Below are positions 27,301 to 42,300 of a stretch of 64,000 bases of DNA, piece after piece (position 1 is the first letter of the stretch; every line of letters starts with the position of its first letter). The DNA comes from Tulasnella sp. 424 (lineage: Eukaryota > Basidiomycota > Agaricomycetes > Cantharellales > Tulasnellaceae): NCBI GenBank assembly GCA_019633425.1, contig WSUB01000099.1, positions 92,473-156,472 on the forward strand, written 5' to 3'. The translations under genes and the position numbers were made by a program. The notes beneath the pieces are model-generated. The model was given only the letters and a program-made list of their open reading frames with translations, searched no databases and had not been told where the DNA came from.

Positions 27301-30300
27301 ATATAATTGTCGTTCGCGGCCGTTGCGAGACGGGAATCCGGTGGAATAGTGAAGTTGTTGTATTTTCCAGTAAGATAACCAGAGTCAAGAGCCTGCAGTG
27401 AGAGAGTGGGCTATTAGTCGAAACCCCCCAGGTTGGAAACTCGGGGGATAGGTTCGCATACACTGTAAGTAGTCGTTCCATAGCCGTAACGAGAGAAGAC
27501 GTGCTGGTATTCTTTCTCCATCATATTTCGGCGGTAGGCATGATAGCAGCACTGCTCTGCAACCGGTGGAATGAGGTGGAGCTCCTTGGCTACATCTATA
27601 TAGAAGAATCAAGGAGATGGATCAAATTCCAGAAATCGCATAAATTGTGACGGGACGGATACTTACGATGCGCCTCCTCGATCTGGGCAGCACTCCAGCC
27701 GGAAGTACCCCAATAAAACGTCTTTCCCGTATCTATCAAGAAGTTGAAGGCTCTGACTATTTCTGCCATGGGTACATTCTCATCGGGACAGTGGGCGAAA
27801 ACGATGTCGGCGTAGTCCATCTGCAGCCTTTCAAGCGATTCATGTAAGCCCTCGATGACATGTTTCCGACTCAAGCCTGACGTCACATAAATCAATTTAG
27901 ATTGAGTGGCTGGAGCAGTGCTCTATGATGCCCGTACCCTTGTCATTTGGGCCTTTTCTACCTATCCCGTAGAATATCTTGGTCGAGATTATCAAGTCGG
28001 TCCTCCGGTATCCCAATTCTCGAATGACTCGTCCGCTGTCAAGCCAACAATTGAATACTAAATCAAGGTAAGATCTCAAGTGGTGAAGCGGTTGCACTCA
28101 CAGCTCGCGCTCTGACTCCCCATTGCCGTAGCCTTCAGCAGTATCAAACCTACGGCCGCGGTAAGCGCCCGGGGGACACGCTCTCGTTTTGAGCTCTCGG
28201 CGAGCCGTATCAGCTAGTAAGACTTACATATTAATGCCATTTTCAAATGCAGTCTTGATGATTTCTTTGCTCAGATCGCCTTTTACTGTGCCACCTACGG
28301 TCAACCAGAAACCAAGAGCTAGTCGCGGCACCCGGAGACCAGCTCTCCCAAGTCGCTTAAATTCCATTCCCTTAGGGTCGTACTCGTATATGGGTTGAGA
28401 TTCAGCCATGTTCTCGTACTATCGTGAGTCGATATGTCTCTGAGGGAGTGGAAAGAACGTTGAAGGTGGAAGTCAGTTCTCGCTGAAATTCTTTCGAAGG
28501 AGCACAGATCGATATCACGTGCGGAATTTTCCTATTTAGGAGTTCTTCCCGATTGATGATCGCGAAGCCCTGACTGCACGTCTGCAAGACATTTGTTACA
28601 AAAAGGGCACCGGTAAGATGTAGATCTCGCGGCAGTCGGCTCATGATCGGTCTCATCGCTCGGGATTCAATATCACCTTCACCGAGAGCTATCAACTACT
28701 CTTTGTACATGTACTGGTTGAAATTTGAATTTATCTTTCCATAATGCTCGTCGGTAGACTATCATTGTGCTCACGAAGACGCCGTTTGCAGATGTGGCGA
28801 GGCGGGAGTCCGGTAGGACTGTTACATAAATCGCTGGATTTACCCGACGGCCCGGTCCAGGAAAGGGCGGGAGCGGATGGGTCGTTTGCCGGCAACGTCC
28901 TAATTTTATCAACAAGAGCGCAAGCACGATCGCAATAACTGCCACACATTGACAGATGGAGTTTATACCCTTTAATCATCAGGCTTGCTCTGTGCCTTGA
29001 GTGGAGTCTTACGTAGTGGTAAGTAGCTTTTGCCTTTGGCACCATTCTTCAATTTCAGGTCTGCTACAAGTTAGTTAAGTACTTGAAAGACACTATTTAT
29101 CAACTTAGCTCAATACAAGGAAAGGGAGGGGGCAGTGGGGCGCTCAAGCTGCTGTTGGATAGAGGCGACATCCACACCTGTTAGGTTACTGGCAAGTCGT
29201 ATTTCATCTTCATAATGGCCATTATACTCTCCTCCCTGAGTCAAGCAGTTGAGAGCCTAACTATATTGCCGTTATGCACGAACGGTGCGTAAAACTGTGC
29301 TGTCATCCAGATTACCCATCAAGATAAAGACAGGTAACTGATTACATGATTCTGTGCTCGGATCTACCTACACTATTATACTCACCACGGAGTACATTCC
29401 ACCCATCTGTCTCACCCTACACGCCTCTACTTCTCCTAATAGATGATTTCAATGATTTCCAGCGAATATATGGCGACGCAGGATGAACGCAGACACTTAA
29501 AGATTGGCGTAAAATTGTACGGTACACGAGGAAGTTATAGGTTCAAGAGCTCATACACAGCAATGACAGACAAGATGTTATAGGACGTCAAAACTAGGGT
29601 TCCGCGAGAGAAATAAATTGTGGGTGAAATCACACTCCGATAGTGAACAGGTAACCACAGCACACGGGCGGAATCCCAGAGAATCCAGTTTGACTCGTAG
29701 CTGAGATGCGTGACGGAGGGATTTTCGAAAGACCTATCGGGGATTTGGCAAGTCAGTTGATCCCAGAGTTGAATCATCCCATTGCCTGAGTTGGATGCCA
29801 GGACCTTATCATCTGGTGAAAAGACAGCGGATCTGATCCTTCCACCGGACAGAGGGTCGCCCAGCTGTACCCGAGTCCGAACATCCCATAATCGAGCCGT
29901 CTTGTCCTCCGACACAGATGCCAGAACTTTGCCGTCGGGCGAAAAGACAACGGAGTTGATCCAGTCCGTGTGACCGGTCAAAGGATCGTCCAATTGTGCC
30001 CCAGTCCGAGCGTCCCATAATCGAACTGTCTTGTCATCCGACCCAGATGCCAGAACCTTGCCGTCGGGCGAAAAGACAACGGAGTTGATCCAGTCCGTGT
30101 GACCAGTCAGAGGATCGCCCAATTGTGCCCCAGTTCGAGCGTCCCATAATCGAACCGTCTTGTCATCCGACCCAGATGCCAGAACCTTGCAATCGGGCGA
30201 AAAGACAACAGACCTAATCAAGTCCGTGTGACCGGTCAGAGGATCGCCCAATTGTGCCCCAGTCCGAGCGTCCCATAATCGAACCGTCTTGTCATCTGAC

Positions 30301-33300
30301 GCAGAAACCAGAACCTTGCAATCGGGCGAAAAGACAACAGACCTAATCAAGTCCGTGTGACCGGTCAGAGGATCGCCCAATTGTGCCCCAGTTCGAGCGT
30401 CCCATAATCGAACCGTCTTGTCACCCGACGCAGAAACCAGAACCTTGCCGTCCGGCGAAAAGGTAACGGGCCTGATCCAGTACGTGTGACCCCACGTGAG
30501 AGGGGCACCCAACGGTGCCCCAGTCCGAGTATCCCATAATCGAAGCGTCCCGTCATCCGATACAGATGCGAAAGTCTTGCTGTCTGGGGCGAAGACAATG
30601 GAGGTGATCTCCCTTGTATCCCCAGTCAGAGGGTCACCCAACTGTGCCCCGATCCAAGCATCCCATAATCGAACCGTGTTGTCATCCCACAGAGTTGCCA
30701 GAACATTGCCGTCCGGTGAAAACACAACGGAACTGATGTTCCCTGCGTGACCGGTCAAAGGGTCACCCAACTGTGCCCCAGTCAGAGCATCCCATGATTG
30801 AACCGTCTTGTCAGTTGATACAGATGCCAGGACTTTGCCGTCTGGCGAAAAGACAACGGACGTGATCGCGTCCGTGTGACCAGTTAGACTGTCGCCAAAC
30901 TGTGCCCCGGTTCGAGCATCCCATAATCGAACCGTCTTGTCATAGGACCCAGATGCCAGAATCTTGCCATCCGGCGAAAAGGCAACGGACATGATCCACT
31001 CCGTATGACCGGTGAGAGGGTCGCCCAACTGTGCACCAGTCCGAGCATCCCATAATCGAACCGTGTTGTCAGCCGATACAGATGCCAGAACCATGCTGTC
31101 CGACGAAAAGACAACCGATGTGATCCACTCCGTGTGACCGGTCAGAGGATCGGCCAACTGTACTCCTGTCCGAGCATTCCATAATCGAAGGGTGCTGTCG
31201 TCCGAGGCAGATGCCAGGATTTTGCTGTCTGGCGAAAAGACAGCGGACGTGATTGACTGAGTGTGACCAGTCAGAGGATCACTCAACTGTGCCCCAGTCT
31301 GAGCATCCCATAATCGAACTGTCATGTCAAGCGATACAGATGCCAGGACCTTGCCGTCCGGCGAGAAAGTAACTGAGCTGACCGACTGCGTGTGACCGGC
31401 CATGGGGTCGCCCAACTGTGCCCCAGTCTGAGCATCCCATACTCGGACCGTATTGTCATCCGAGGCAGATGCCAGTACCTTGCTGTCCGGCGAACCCACC
31501 ATGGACGTGATCCACTGCGTGTGACCCGTCAGAGGGTTGCCCAACTGCTCCCCTGTCCGACCATCCCATAATTGAATCGTCTTGCCATCCGTCACAGATG
31601 CCAGAACAATCCCGTCCGGCAAAAATACAACGGGCCTGCTCCGGTTACGAAAACCTGTCAGAGGGTTGCCCATCGGTGCCCCAGTCTGAGCATCCAATAA
31701 TTGAACCGTTTCGTCCGCCAGTACACATGCCAGAACCCCGCCATCCTTTGAAAATGCGATTTTCGATGCAGATGGATTAATTGATGATGCCCAAATATTA
31801 GCTGGCCAGTGTAGCTGCCGCTTGCCCCGGAGAATCCGAGTTGTTGCTCGATCACCATACTTTTTCCACAACTGTGTCTCCACGGGACAGTGCGGAAGAG
31901 CCGAAGCGTAAATTTGAAGCGCACCGAACGAGATCGGCTCCCAGCACGAGGCGATGAAGCGCTTAGTGTCATTCCAGAGTGTAATCAAATCACCAACGGA
32001 CATCTCGCGTGGTGATCGCTGTGAACATGGCAATTAATTCAATTGCAGCACTTTATGCGCCATACTTTGATTCGGGGCACTCACAAGAAGCCATTGATGC
32101 ACCTCCTTCGCTGCCGCAAGCGCTTCATCTGTAGCTCCGATCAAACTCATCACTTCGAGCCAGGCCAGAAGTTTATCTTCCCCAACCATTTTGAACTTAG
32201 ATAGGGTCTCGCTCGCGACCACTCCATTTATCTCCGACCATGCTATCCCAGCTGTTAAATGAATTGACCAAGAACGGCAGCAGTACCGAAGCCCCTGGGG
32301 CACATGACTCTCGACTGCGTCCTGAACCTCGGAGTTCGCCTTGGAAATGTCCGACAGGTTGCAGATGTTCTTCCTCAGGTCGCGTCCCATAATCCCGAGG
32401 CTTACGTTTGCGAGGCGGCGATGGGCTCGAAAGAGGTCAACGAAATAATGCTGATTTTCGCACCGTTCTTGGGCCACGAGGAGGTCGCGAATGGACGTGT
32501 GCATCAACCGCAACGGTTTGCACGGGGAAGTAGGGATATGAAGAAGCGAGTTGAGGTCCGCGAGAATGTCGTTCCGAAGAAATTGAACGGTGTCTTCTTG
32601 ACCCTTGAAGATTTCGTGGTCGGCGTGCAGGAAGGCGACGACCTCAAGCGAAACGGGGTATGGTGCTGCTACGAGTGTTTCCAGCACCCAGGATAGTAGC
32701 TGTCTCCGCATCGAGTGTTTTTCCGCCTCTTCGAACGCTTTCAAAAGGATTTGGCTGTATAAGTAATCGAGTTGGCCCCATGTTGACGAGTGTTGCAGCA
32801 ATCCCCGGAGTCGATGGACAGGCGACCGATCACCGACGTATGTGATCGCCGTACGAGCCCATTGGAACAGACCTTGGGACATCTCCACCATACATTCAAC
32901 ATCGGCCGACAAAGGCCAGTCCCCAGGAAGCCCACGATCCTCTCGGATTTGCGCGAAGGAGTGCCGGATAAACAGAGTGATATCTTCAGAGACGAGGGAT
33001 ATCGAGTCGAGGTCTTCTGCGTGCCACTTCCTCGGTTCGAGCGCTTCGAGAAGTGGGGCTTCGGGGCGACATGTGAGGAGGAATTTGACGTTGGTGAGGA
33101 GGGATGAGGAGTGCCGATCAATCAGCCGAACGAAGCGCACAGCATCGGTGACTTTTTCGCATTCGTCCAGGGCATCGACAATGATTATAATCGGATGGGT
33201 GTGATCCTTCAGCTTGTCAAGCGGTCCGACGAGCAGTGTCTCGAACTGCTTGTCGAGGCGTTCTGTTGCGATGTCTTCGTTCTCCCTCACGCACTCCAGT

Positions 33301-36300
33301 ATTGCGTTTCTCACTTCCGGGACCAACCCTTTGCCGAGTTGCCTGACGAGGGCACAGATAAACTGGCCGTCCGACGCATTCTGACCCCGGCGGAAGTGAA
33401 AGATGGCACAAGATCCCTTCGATGCCCAACGGTTAGCGACCGTCGAGGCGATCGCCGATTTTCCGCGTCCCGCCATTCCTCGAATCCAGAGAACGCGCTC
33501 CGCCGAGCTCGACGTATCTTTGATCCAATAGTCTATGCGGTCTAAAATCTCGACCCTCGTGCCGGGAAGGCATCCGACGTCTTCAATTGAGTATCCTCTC
33601 GCTCCGTAACTTCCATCCCCGAGGCGATCAAGAAGTCGCTGTCGCTCCGCTCGGAGCTCGCAATTTTCTGAAGTGAATCCCTCGTATCAGGACTTTACAA
33701 AAGAGCGCAGTTAAAAACATACCGAGTTCGCTAACTAGATCGGAGGTTTTAAGACTGACGAGTAGCTATTATCAGAGCAAGGTGAGTCAACTAACGACTG
33801 AGAAGAATGTATTACGAACCTGAATTTCCTCCAGCAGAGTCTGAGCGGTATATCGGTGCCCCTTAAGTTCTTCAGCGTGGTCGGTTGCTAGAACAGCCCT
33901 CTCGAAGCGGCCCAAGGAATCCCACTTGCCGACTTTTTTCTGAATACTCTCGAGCTCCCTAGACAAGGTGTCATCTTGTAATTCTGGTTTACTCGCTTGG
34001 AAGGAACTGACGTACCTGTGCAGATTTCGGACGTGCGCAGCCAACTCGGGCTCCGTCCCTGATTTACCCCTAAAGCGTTCGAGATATTCGGATAGTTTCG
34101 ACGTCTGGGAAGTCAGATCTTCGGCCACACTCTTGTTTTTGTCCATAGTCTGGATATACCAGGTTAGAGCGCCAATAGAAGGATAGGCAAATAGGTATAG
34201 CTTCACCTCGATCATGCTGACAAAGGCCAATCCCACTTTGGCAGCGGCTCCGACGTAGCTGCCAACGGCGGGAATCGTTCCAGATATGGCGTCAACGGTC
34301 TTGAACGTTTTCCTGAGTGCGGTGAGAGCTCCATCTCGAATGGGACTACGTTTCTCCAGGTCCTCGGGAAGGTCCGCGGCCGAATCTTGGACGGACGTCT
34401 GTTGGCCCGTCGGATGTTCTAACGTGTTAGCTTGTTCAGGGAAGCTCGTCTGGAGACCCTGAGGTTCCAACGGCTCCAGAGAATGCGAGACGTCATTTGG
34501 GGTGGAAGTTGGCTGATTTTGGAAGCCAGAGGGTATCGCTGCGTCTTGGACGCTCCCTAGCGAGGGTAGAACCGATATCGGGTTAGTGCGGCTTTGCGGG
34601 CGAGTCTGAGCGAGGCGCTTACCAAACGGGGCTAGACTTTCTAAGCGACTCTGCAGCGATAGATTCCGGACGTTATGGCTTGGAATAAGATATGCCACTT
34701 TATCCACGTACCCGAAGCGTTGTTGAGATCGTCTCGATATCTGCCCGACACGTCTGCAAGATGTCGGTCCATTTTTGGCGACGTCGAGAAGGGATAGCGT
34801 GCTTGATTCCATCCATAAATCCTCCTTGCTTCCTTCCATACCGGTCCGACGCTTCCTTCAGACTTGCATGCGCGGTGTCAACAACGCTGTCAGGCACAAG
34901 GTTTAGCTTAATATCTCTTCTCAGGTCTGCGGCAGGGCATCCTTACCGGATGAGCTCCTGAACAATATCATTGACAAGGGTTACGTCTCGAGGGAAATCG
35001 GGTACGCTGTTGATAGTTTGAACCAGCTTTTGCGCTGCATCTTCCGACTTATAGGGCCAGTTGGTGTCCTGGGTATCAACGTTGTCAGCTCGACAAGTGC
35101 CGCCGTCTCGCAGCGGGTCTACCTGTAACAGAGTTAGTAGAGCGCTTCTCATGAGCTTTGCTCTGTCGGTGAGCTCTTGCGCTGAGCCACCACTTGTAGG
35201 AACTGGAGAAAGTCGATTGGATGTAGCAGGCGGTTTGGGAAGGGGTAGGCTTGACATGATTGCCGTGTATGAGAGGAAAGCGTAGAGGGGGTGTCGGAGG
35301 AAGATAAATGAAGGGGAGAGGGTGCGGTGAAAGTGTCCAACATAGCCTTGGAAGGTGAGGAAGACATGAAGCTCCGAGTAGAAGCTTCCATTTTCGGTCT
35401 AACACGTTGGACGACTCGAGGCAGACAGGCCTGGAAGAGATTCTGAGTGGTGTCGCAGAGGTTATCGGGGATGCGAGAGTTATCCGAAGTGTTGCTAAAA
35501 ACGGGTTGGGCAATGTTCCATCGGGACGTTGACATCCTGCGGTCCTCGAGCACCAGCGCGCCGACACAGGGCTAACCTAGAAACAGATGACCCCCGGGAC
35601 CTGTTAACAGGCATAGAGTAAGACCGCATAAGTGTGAGCCCATACACATTAATTCCGTTTTTTCAAAGGTAGGTTTGATGATCTCCTTGCTCAGATCTCC
35701 TTTGACGGTCTTACCCACCGTCAACCAGAATCGCAGCGAGAGCCAGGGCACGCAGAGTCCTGCTCTCCTAGCCTCTTGAGCTCTATTCCTTTTGGTTCAT
35801 ACTCATACGATGGTTGAGATGTAGCCATAGCCCAATAGTAGTCAAATTGGACGAGGGCAGTCAGGAAAGGTGGAGGCATAAAGGCCTGAATTTATAGCCC
35901 AAGACAAGGGTGGGCGACAAGGGTGAAGAGGAGGGGAGCAGTGGAGGGAGATAGTGGAGGCAAGAGGAAGTGATATTATATGATAGGTTGGTCCAGCAGC
36001 AACGAGCCCTTTTAGTTGTGATAGCATAGACAGAACTGATGCTGGGAAGTATCGGCTTCCTTCTGTTCTTGCCGATCCAATCATATGATCTCGTCTACAA
36101 CAGTAGTAATTCAGGGATCAATCAGAACGAATATGATACAAACCATTGGTTCAGTACAGCCCTCGGGTTTTCCGTGCGTCTATCTCTGCTTTGGACTGGA
36201 GGACGGTCATCGTTCAGCATTGATTGGAGTTGGTTACCCCTGTAAGTCATTTACCAAAACGTCACAATTGATCAGGTAGTTTATAACGTCCTTGCGCCAT

Positions 36301-39300
36301 GAAAACTAAGAGACTGTGAGGATGGCGGGGTCGTCCTGCCCTTAGATCGCCTTGCTCCGTCAAGGTCTCTCCCAGACACATATTTATGTAATCAGTGAGC
36401 GGTGCCGCGTGCAGGGTCCTCGTCCCCCGTCGGCCGTTAGTCGGTGCTTCCTTTTCCTCGACCCCCCGACACCCCTTTCCACTCTCGCTATCCTATGTAA
36501 ACCTTTGTTCTTTATCCTAATACAGAGCTCCACTTCAAGCATTCTCATTTTTCAGTGTCTCTAATCTATCGTCCTCTTCGGTCAGTCCCTTGCAAGCCGG
36601 CTTGTAACAGAATGTCGTTGATCGTCGATGCTTCCTGGTAATATGTGCTTTGCCGCCCTGAACATTTTGAGTCTTGACAAGGCCACATATGCGTTGAACC
36701 CGTCTATGCTCTCACTCGGCACTACAGCTCGCCCCAATGTCTGCCTCTGTTCTCGGTGATTGGTGAAGCACATGCTGGGGCACGAGGTACTTGGTGCGGG
36801 TGTCATATCGACGCCGGTACCGTTTTGGACCTGCCCTTGAGCGGGAGTTTCACTTGGATGTTTCACACCATCGGTTCTACTTGCACCACTACGTCGTTGG
36901 GACCTTCCGGCTTTTTTCGCTTTGCCGTGAACAAGCTTGACAAGCACACAGACTCGCGGGTGGCAACTCCACCTCCGCCGCTTCCCGTATTCCGGCTCGT
37001 TCCCATCCAAGGCAATGTCAACCACCGGGTCACTGGAGCCGTTTGCGACTGGGAGCTCAGTCTCTGCGTTTTATGTGTCCATTGCTTTCATCCCATTAGC
37101 GATTTCCACTTGATTTGCGAGATGCCAATTTCTATTGCTGGGATTCTTGGTCATTACTGCTCGCGTTTGGTTCCGCTGGCCGACCTCTCCTCCAATCTAA
37201 GATGCTTGTCCCTTTTATTCCCATCTGATCCTCCGTTTTGTACCTGAATAGCTCGGACTTGTATCACCGAGTTGCCAGTGAAGCGGACTTTCACGCGTGC
37301 GTACTAAATGCCAGCACTGCTTCGCTTCACGTCCCTTCCTCGAAGTCGGTTTTAGGGGATTCTTGCTTCGTCAACAATGACGGTCTTCAGCTCTTCTACA
37401 CCACATGGCCCGACTCGTGCCTTCTGAGGCAGCCTTGACCCACACATCATCGGCCACTCTCACTTGATCTTTGAGAATTCCAACGGTCATAAACAGCTTG
37501 TACAACTCATTTCCGTATATTTTGTATATGTCCGAGTCAGTTCTATTCCGCTGATCATCCCGGACTAGATACATAAAAATAGATTGGGAACTGAATTGTT
37601 ACACGAGAAATCACTCATCGTGCCGAATTCGACACATCTCTAGAGCAAGGTGCTCGACGCACGGCACGTGCGACCCAAGTGTCAGTTCTTCGCCGGCAAA
37701 TCTGCACGTGCACCATTCCTCCTTTGCTTAGTATTTCTCCGGACTGTAGCTTGGTGTTGGGTGTGTGAAACATCATTGGGCCACGACGGACCGGAGTTTA
37801 CCCCGACAACTCGCGATCTCCGGACCACGTCAGCTGACCATATCAATACGTGCCCTTCAAAAGTTCCCTCGATGCACCTCTTTTGACACGAGTTCCCCCA
37901 CCACAACATGACACTCAGACGTACCGGGAATGACCCGTTAAAGACCAAGGTTCGCGCCCTTTTCTTCGACATTTGCGCTGTGGGGAGACTTGCAGTGGGA
38001 CTTACTGTATACGACCTTGTTTTTGATGGGGCGGCCCCTCTAGAAACTGTCGAGGAAGATCTCACCCTGGCGACAATGGACTCGCAAAATCCAGCAAAAT
38101 GCCATGTACCAAGTACTTTTAGCGGTCATTGTGGTTACTCTGGCTGTCTTGGTTACGAGTTATGGCTCTGGGACTACAGCCACCTCGGGCTCAGCGTCCT
38201 TCAATTTACCCGTTGAGGTGAACAAGACGGAACCAATCTTGGATGCATATGAAGTGGTGGAAATTCCTGACCGCGGAAAAGGGATGGTTGCCCGACGTAA
38301 TATCAAGGTGTGTCTTCTTCACAAGGGTGTTTGACGAGGTGCTGATCGAAAACCCGACATCCGCGTAGCGAGGAGAGTTGATCTTGACCGACGACGAGGT
38401 CCTCCGGTACCAACCAGAAGGTACGATACTCTGAAACACACCGCCCATCCTGATCCTGATATTTTTTACTCTCTCGCCAGCTGAAGAAGATCCGATGGAA
38501 CACCTGTGGCGGCAAATGACCAACATGACTTGGGAGCAAGTGGAGGAAATCCAGTCCTTGTCCTACCCACCTGCTACGCCAGCAGAAGGTGTTACTTTGG
38601 CTGTTATGATGACCAATGGATATGTTGCTGGTCACAGCATGGCTCTGTTCCCCAAGGCCGCGAGGATGTGCGTTTAGGTTGTCGTGTTGCTTGTCATCCG
38701 GCCATTCTAACCGCTCTTTGTTATCTCAACTTCTTATTTTACTAGGAATCACGCTTGCGCTGGTGGTATGAATGTAGCTCACAACTGGAGAGATACGGAT
38801 CAGAAGCTCTGTAGGTCGCACGTTTCTCCCCTTGAGACGAACCTCTGTTTAACAACGGTTTCGACTCGCAGACATGCACGCTCTGCGAGATATCAGTGAA
38901 GGAGAGGTGAGTTGGCATATCGCTGCAAGAACCCTACCGTCCATTGACCCACTCTTATAACAACAGGAACTGTTCACGTCTTACATCGATTCCAAGGCAC
39001 CTCGTGAACTGCGCAGGTACGCGAGGCACACCCGCCGTCGTCCATCATAGCTGTTCCTAAACCTCTCGTGAAGGAAACTTCTCAAGGACGACTACCACTT
39101 TGACTGCAACTGTCCAGTCTGCTCGCTTCCCGACGAGCTTTCAAAGAAATCGGACGAGCGGCTTTCGACGTTGAAGGGCTTGTACGAGCAGTTGCAGGGC
39201 TGGAACGACGATTCCCTTGACGGAAAGCAGACTATTGATATTATCAATCGGATCTGGGCCGTATCTCTGGAGGAGAACTATGTGAATGAGTAAGTTGTTG

Positions 39301-42300
39301 ATCTGAGTTCGGTGAGATGGCGCAGGCCTAACATACCTTGTGCACGCAAAAAGGTTGGGAGAACTGGCGGCCATCGCTTCGATGGTTGCCACCGCTCATT
39401 CCGAGTGAGTATTCACCATCCCTCCCTCCCTCCTGTTCTCTGCTGACTTGGTTACATCGAAAACAGCTTGGATGCGGCAGCGAAATGGAACCGCCTGGCC
39501 ACCAAATGGATGGGCATTGCGTTTGGGAAGGATAGTTTCCAGGTCAAGATGAGCGAGAGATGGATTGACCAGCCTCAGGGACATCCTGCTTATGGAAAGA
39601 AGACGGCCATGGTCGTCGGAGGACCGATTGATGCGGCTTTGAAGACTTTGGAGAAGTGAGATGCAATGTGTAAGTGCGGCAGAAGTATGACCGGGTTGTC
39701 GTCGTGCCGCTGTTGGTCTTCTTTGTAATAATAGCTATGACATGTTCTGTCTGCCATCTTGATTGCGCTGCAGTTTCTCTGAATGGCGTGCGGCGAATGC
39801 TCCTTCCTTCGGCGTTCTAAAGAACCGCCGAAGGGGGGAATGTCTCGTTTCAGTGGATCCCAATCTGTCTCGTGCGAGGTCTCTCAAGGTGATTAGCCAC
39901 AGGGTTGAATAACCGCTTAGCGTTTGCCTCAACGCCCTCCTGCCCCTTCCGACCCCCAAGACAAGTCACGTGCAAACAATTCCCCATACGGAAAACTTGG
40001 CCGGCTTGGCCCTACTACCCCGCCCTTTGCTTCGGGCAACAATCTGCATCGCACGTACAATCGAAGGTGTTCTGTTGCCCGACGCCAAGGCCGGAGTCGG
40101 GCCGCACATCAAATCTCACTCCAAGGGTGAAAGACGACGCGATGATCTTCGGAGGTTATAAGCGGAGCTGTTGACCGAGAGGGGGAAAGAATGGTGTATT
40201 TGAGGCCACAGGATGAAGATGAAATCTGCTGCGAGTGAAGAAACCCCCCCTAAAGCAAAGGTTCTTTGCATCCAACTGTGGGTTGGATCGAGTCTCATTC
40301 GATTTTTTTGCGTAGAAATCCGCCAGAAAGGCCGTTGAATCCAGTCGCCCCTTCCTTCAAATCTACCGGCGGTTATTTGTCATTACATCAGCACTATCTT
40401 TACTACTCATTGCACTTCTTATGGCTCGCTCAAAATCCAAAAACGCAGCGTCATCCTCGAAGGCGCTACCAACCCTGAACGAGGTGAAAGCTGCTACTGC
40501 AATCCCAACCCCGCCCCCTCCCTTAGCGAAAGGAGCAAGCAGCATCTATGAGGTAGTCGACCTCCCCGGCCGGGGTAAAGGCATGATCGCTACCCGGGAT
40601 ATCAAGGCGAGCTTCGCCTTTGCGTGCTGTGCTGCCTGCAAGACTGAATGTGCACCCGTCATCATTTAGCCAGGCGAGCTGATACTAAAAGAAGAGCCAC
40701 TATTGCAGCTCCCTCCCGGCCGTCAGTGTTTCATCAACCTCGCTTAGGAATCAGAAGCTCAGCTGACGCGCTGTGATCCCCATCCTCACAGTCGAGGAAA
40801 ACCCCATCCAAACTCGAAAGTTCCTCAAGGACAAAATGTCCAACCTCACCGCTGACCAACGTGCCGAATACATGTCCTTGTGGTACGAGCCAGCAACACC
40901 GACGCAAGACGTACTGCGAGCCATCTTGATGGCGAACAGCTACTCGACGCACGACAGTCTGGCGGTATTCCCCAATGCGGCGAGGATGAACCATGGATGT
41001 GCTGGCGCATCGAATGTCGCGTATAGCTGGAGAAAGGGAGAGGGAAGGTTTTGTGAGTTTTTTTTGTTTTCGTCTAGCTTCGTAACAGTTCTGAGGTTCC
41101 TCTTCTCATCGGACTACAGACTTACACGCTCTGCGTGGTGTGAAACAAGGCGAGGTGCGTCAATTGCTGTGCTATAGGAAAGGCCAGTAGCGGCTCAATC
41201 TCTTCATTTGCTAGGAACTGCTCTCGGCTTATCTCGACCCGAAAATGTCACGTTCAGAACGACGGTAAGTCCAACAGCGAGCACAAGCGGACGGCCGAAA
41301 CCAACCCGTTCTTCAACAGGAAAGTGCTCAAGGAGAAATACCGCTTTGACTGCAATTGCTCCAGCTGTTCCTTGCCGGAAGCCCTCTCGCTCAAGTCTGA
41401 CCGACGATTGTCAAACATCAATGGCCTGTTCGAGTGTCTGATGGGATGGAACACAAATATGCTGAGCGGGAAGCAAGTTGTTGAGATTGTAAACAAAATA
41501 TGGGAGCTAGCGGAGGAGGAGAATTTGTCGACGCAGTAAGTCGATATTCGATGGAGAAAGTCGGTGTACTGACCTCCCCCATTTGGTAGATTCGGAGAGC
41601 TTGCGGGACTCGGGGCCATGGTAGCTGCAGCGCACTCCGAGTAAGCCACCAAGCTCCACGTTGCTGCTAAAAATGAACCTGAATGGCTAACGTTGGGTGT
41701 CTGTAGCCAAAGCGCGACTGCTGAGTGGAGTCGACTGGGGGCAAAGTGGTTGACGATATCGTTGGGGCAAGACGACATAAACGCAAAGAACAGCGAGAGG
41801 TGGTCAAGACAGCCCACCACTCATCCAGCGTTTGGGAAGAAGTATAAGATGGCGGTTGGTGGACCAAGTAAAGCGGCGATGGGAGAACAGTCAGGGCCTT
41901 GACCCATTCCGAGTCGCTATTTATCGAGTAATAAGGGCGCACGTGTAATGTAGATCAATTAGTCTCGTGCGGAGCTACGGCGGTGCTTTCCGTTGTCGAT
42001 CGTCGATCGTCGCCTCGCCGATCCATTTTAGCCACCCCCGTTTCACATCACGTGACCTGTTGCAATTTCGGCCAGCATCGAACCAGCCACCATCACCTTA
42101 AGGCCTCTAAACTGTAAACAAAACATGACCTCGCATCTAGCGCCACCTCCAGTGCTCAGACAGCGTAAAAGCTTCACAGGCTTGATCGAGCGGAGAGCTA
42201 GAGCAGAGGCTGCCGCAGCTGCTGTCGGTCAGCAACCACGCATCGGTGAGACAACCTTCGGAATGGCCGAGCATCCTGAAACTAATTAGAAACCCTCCTT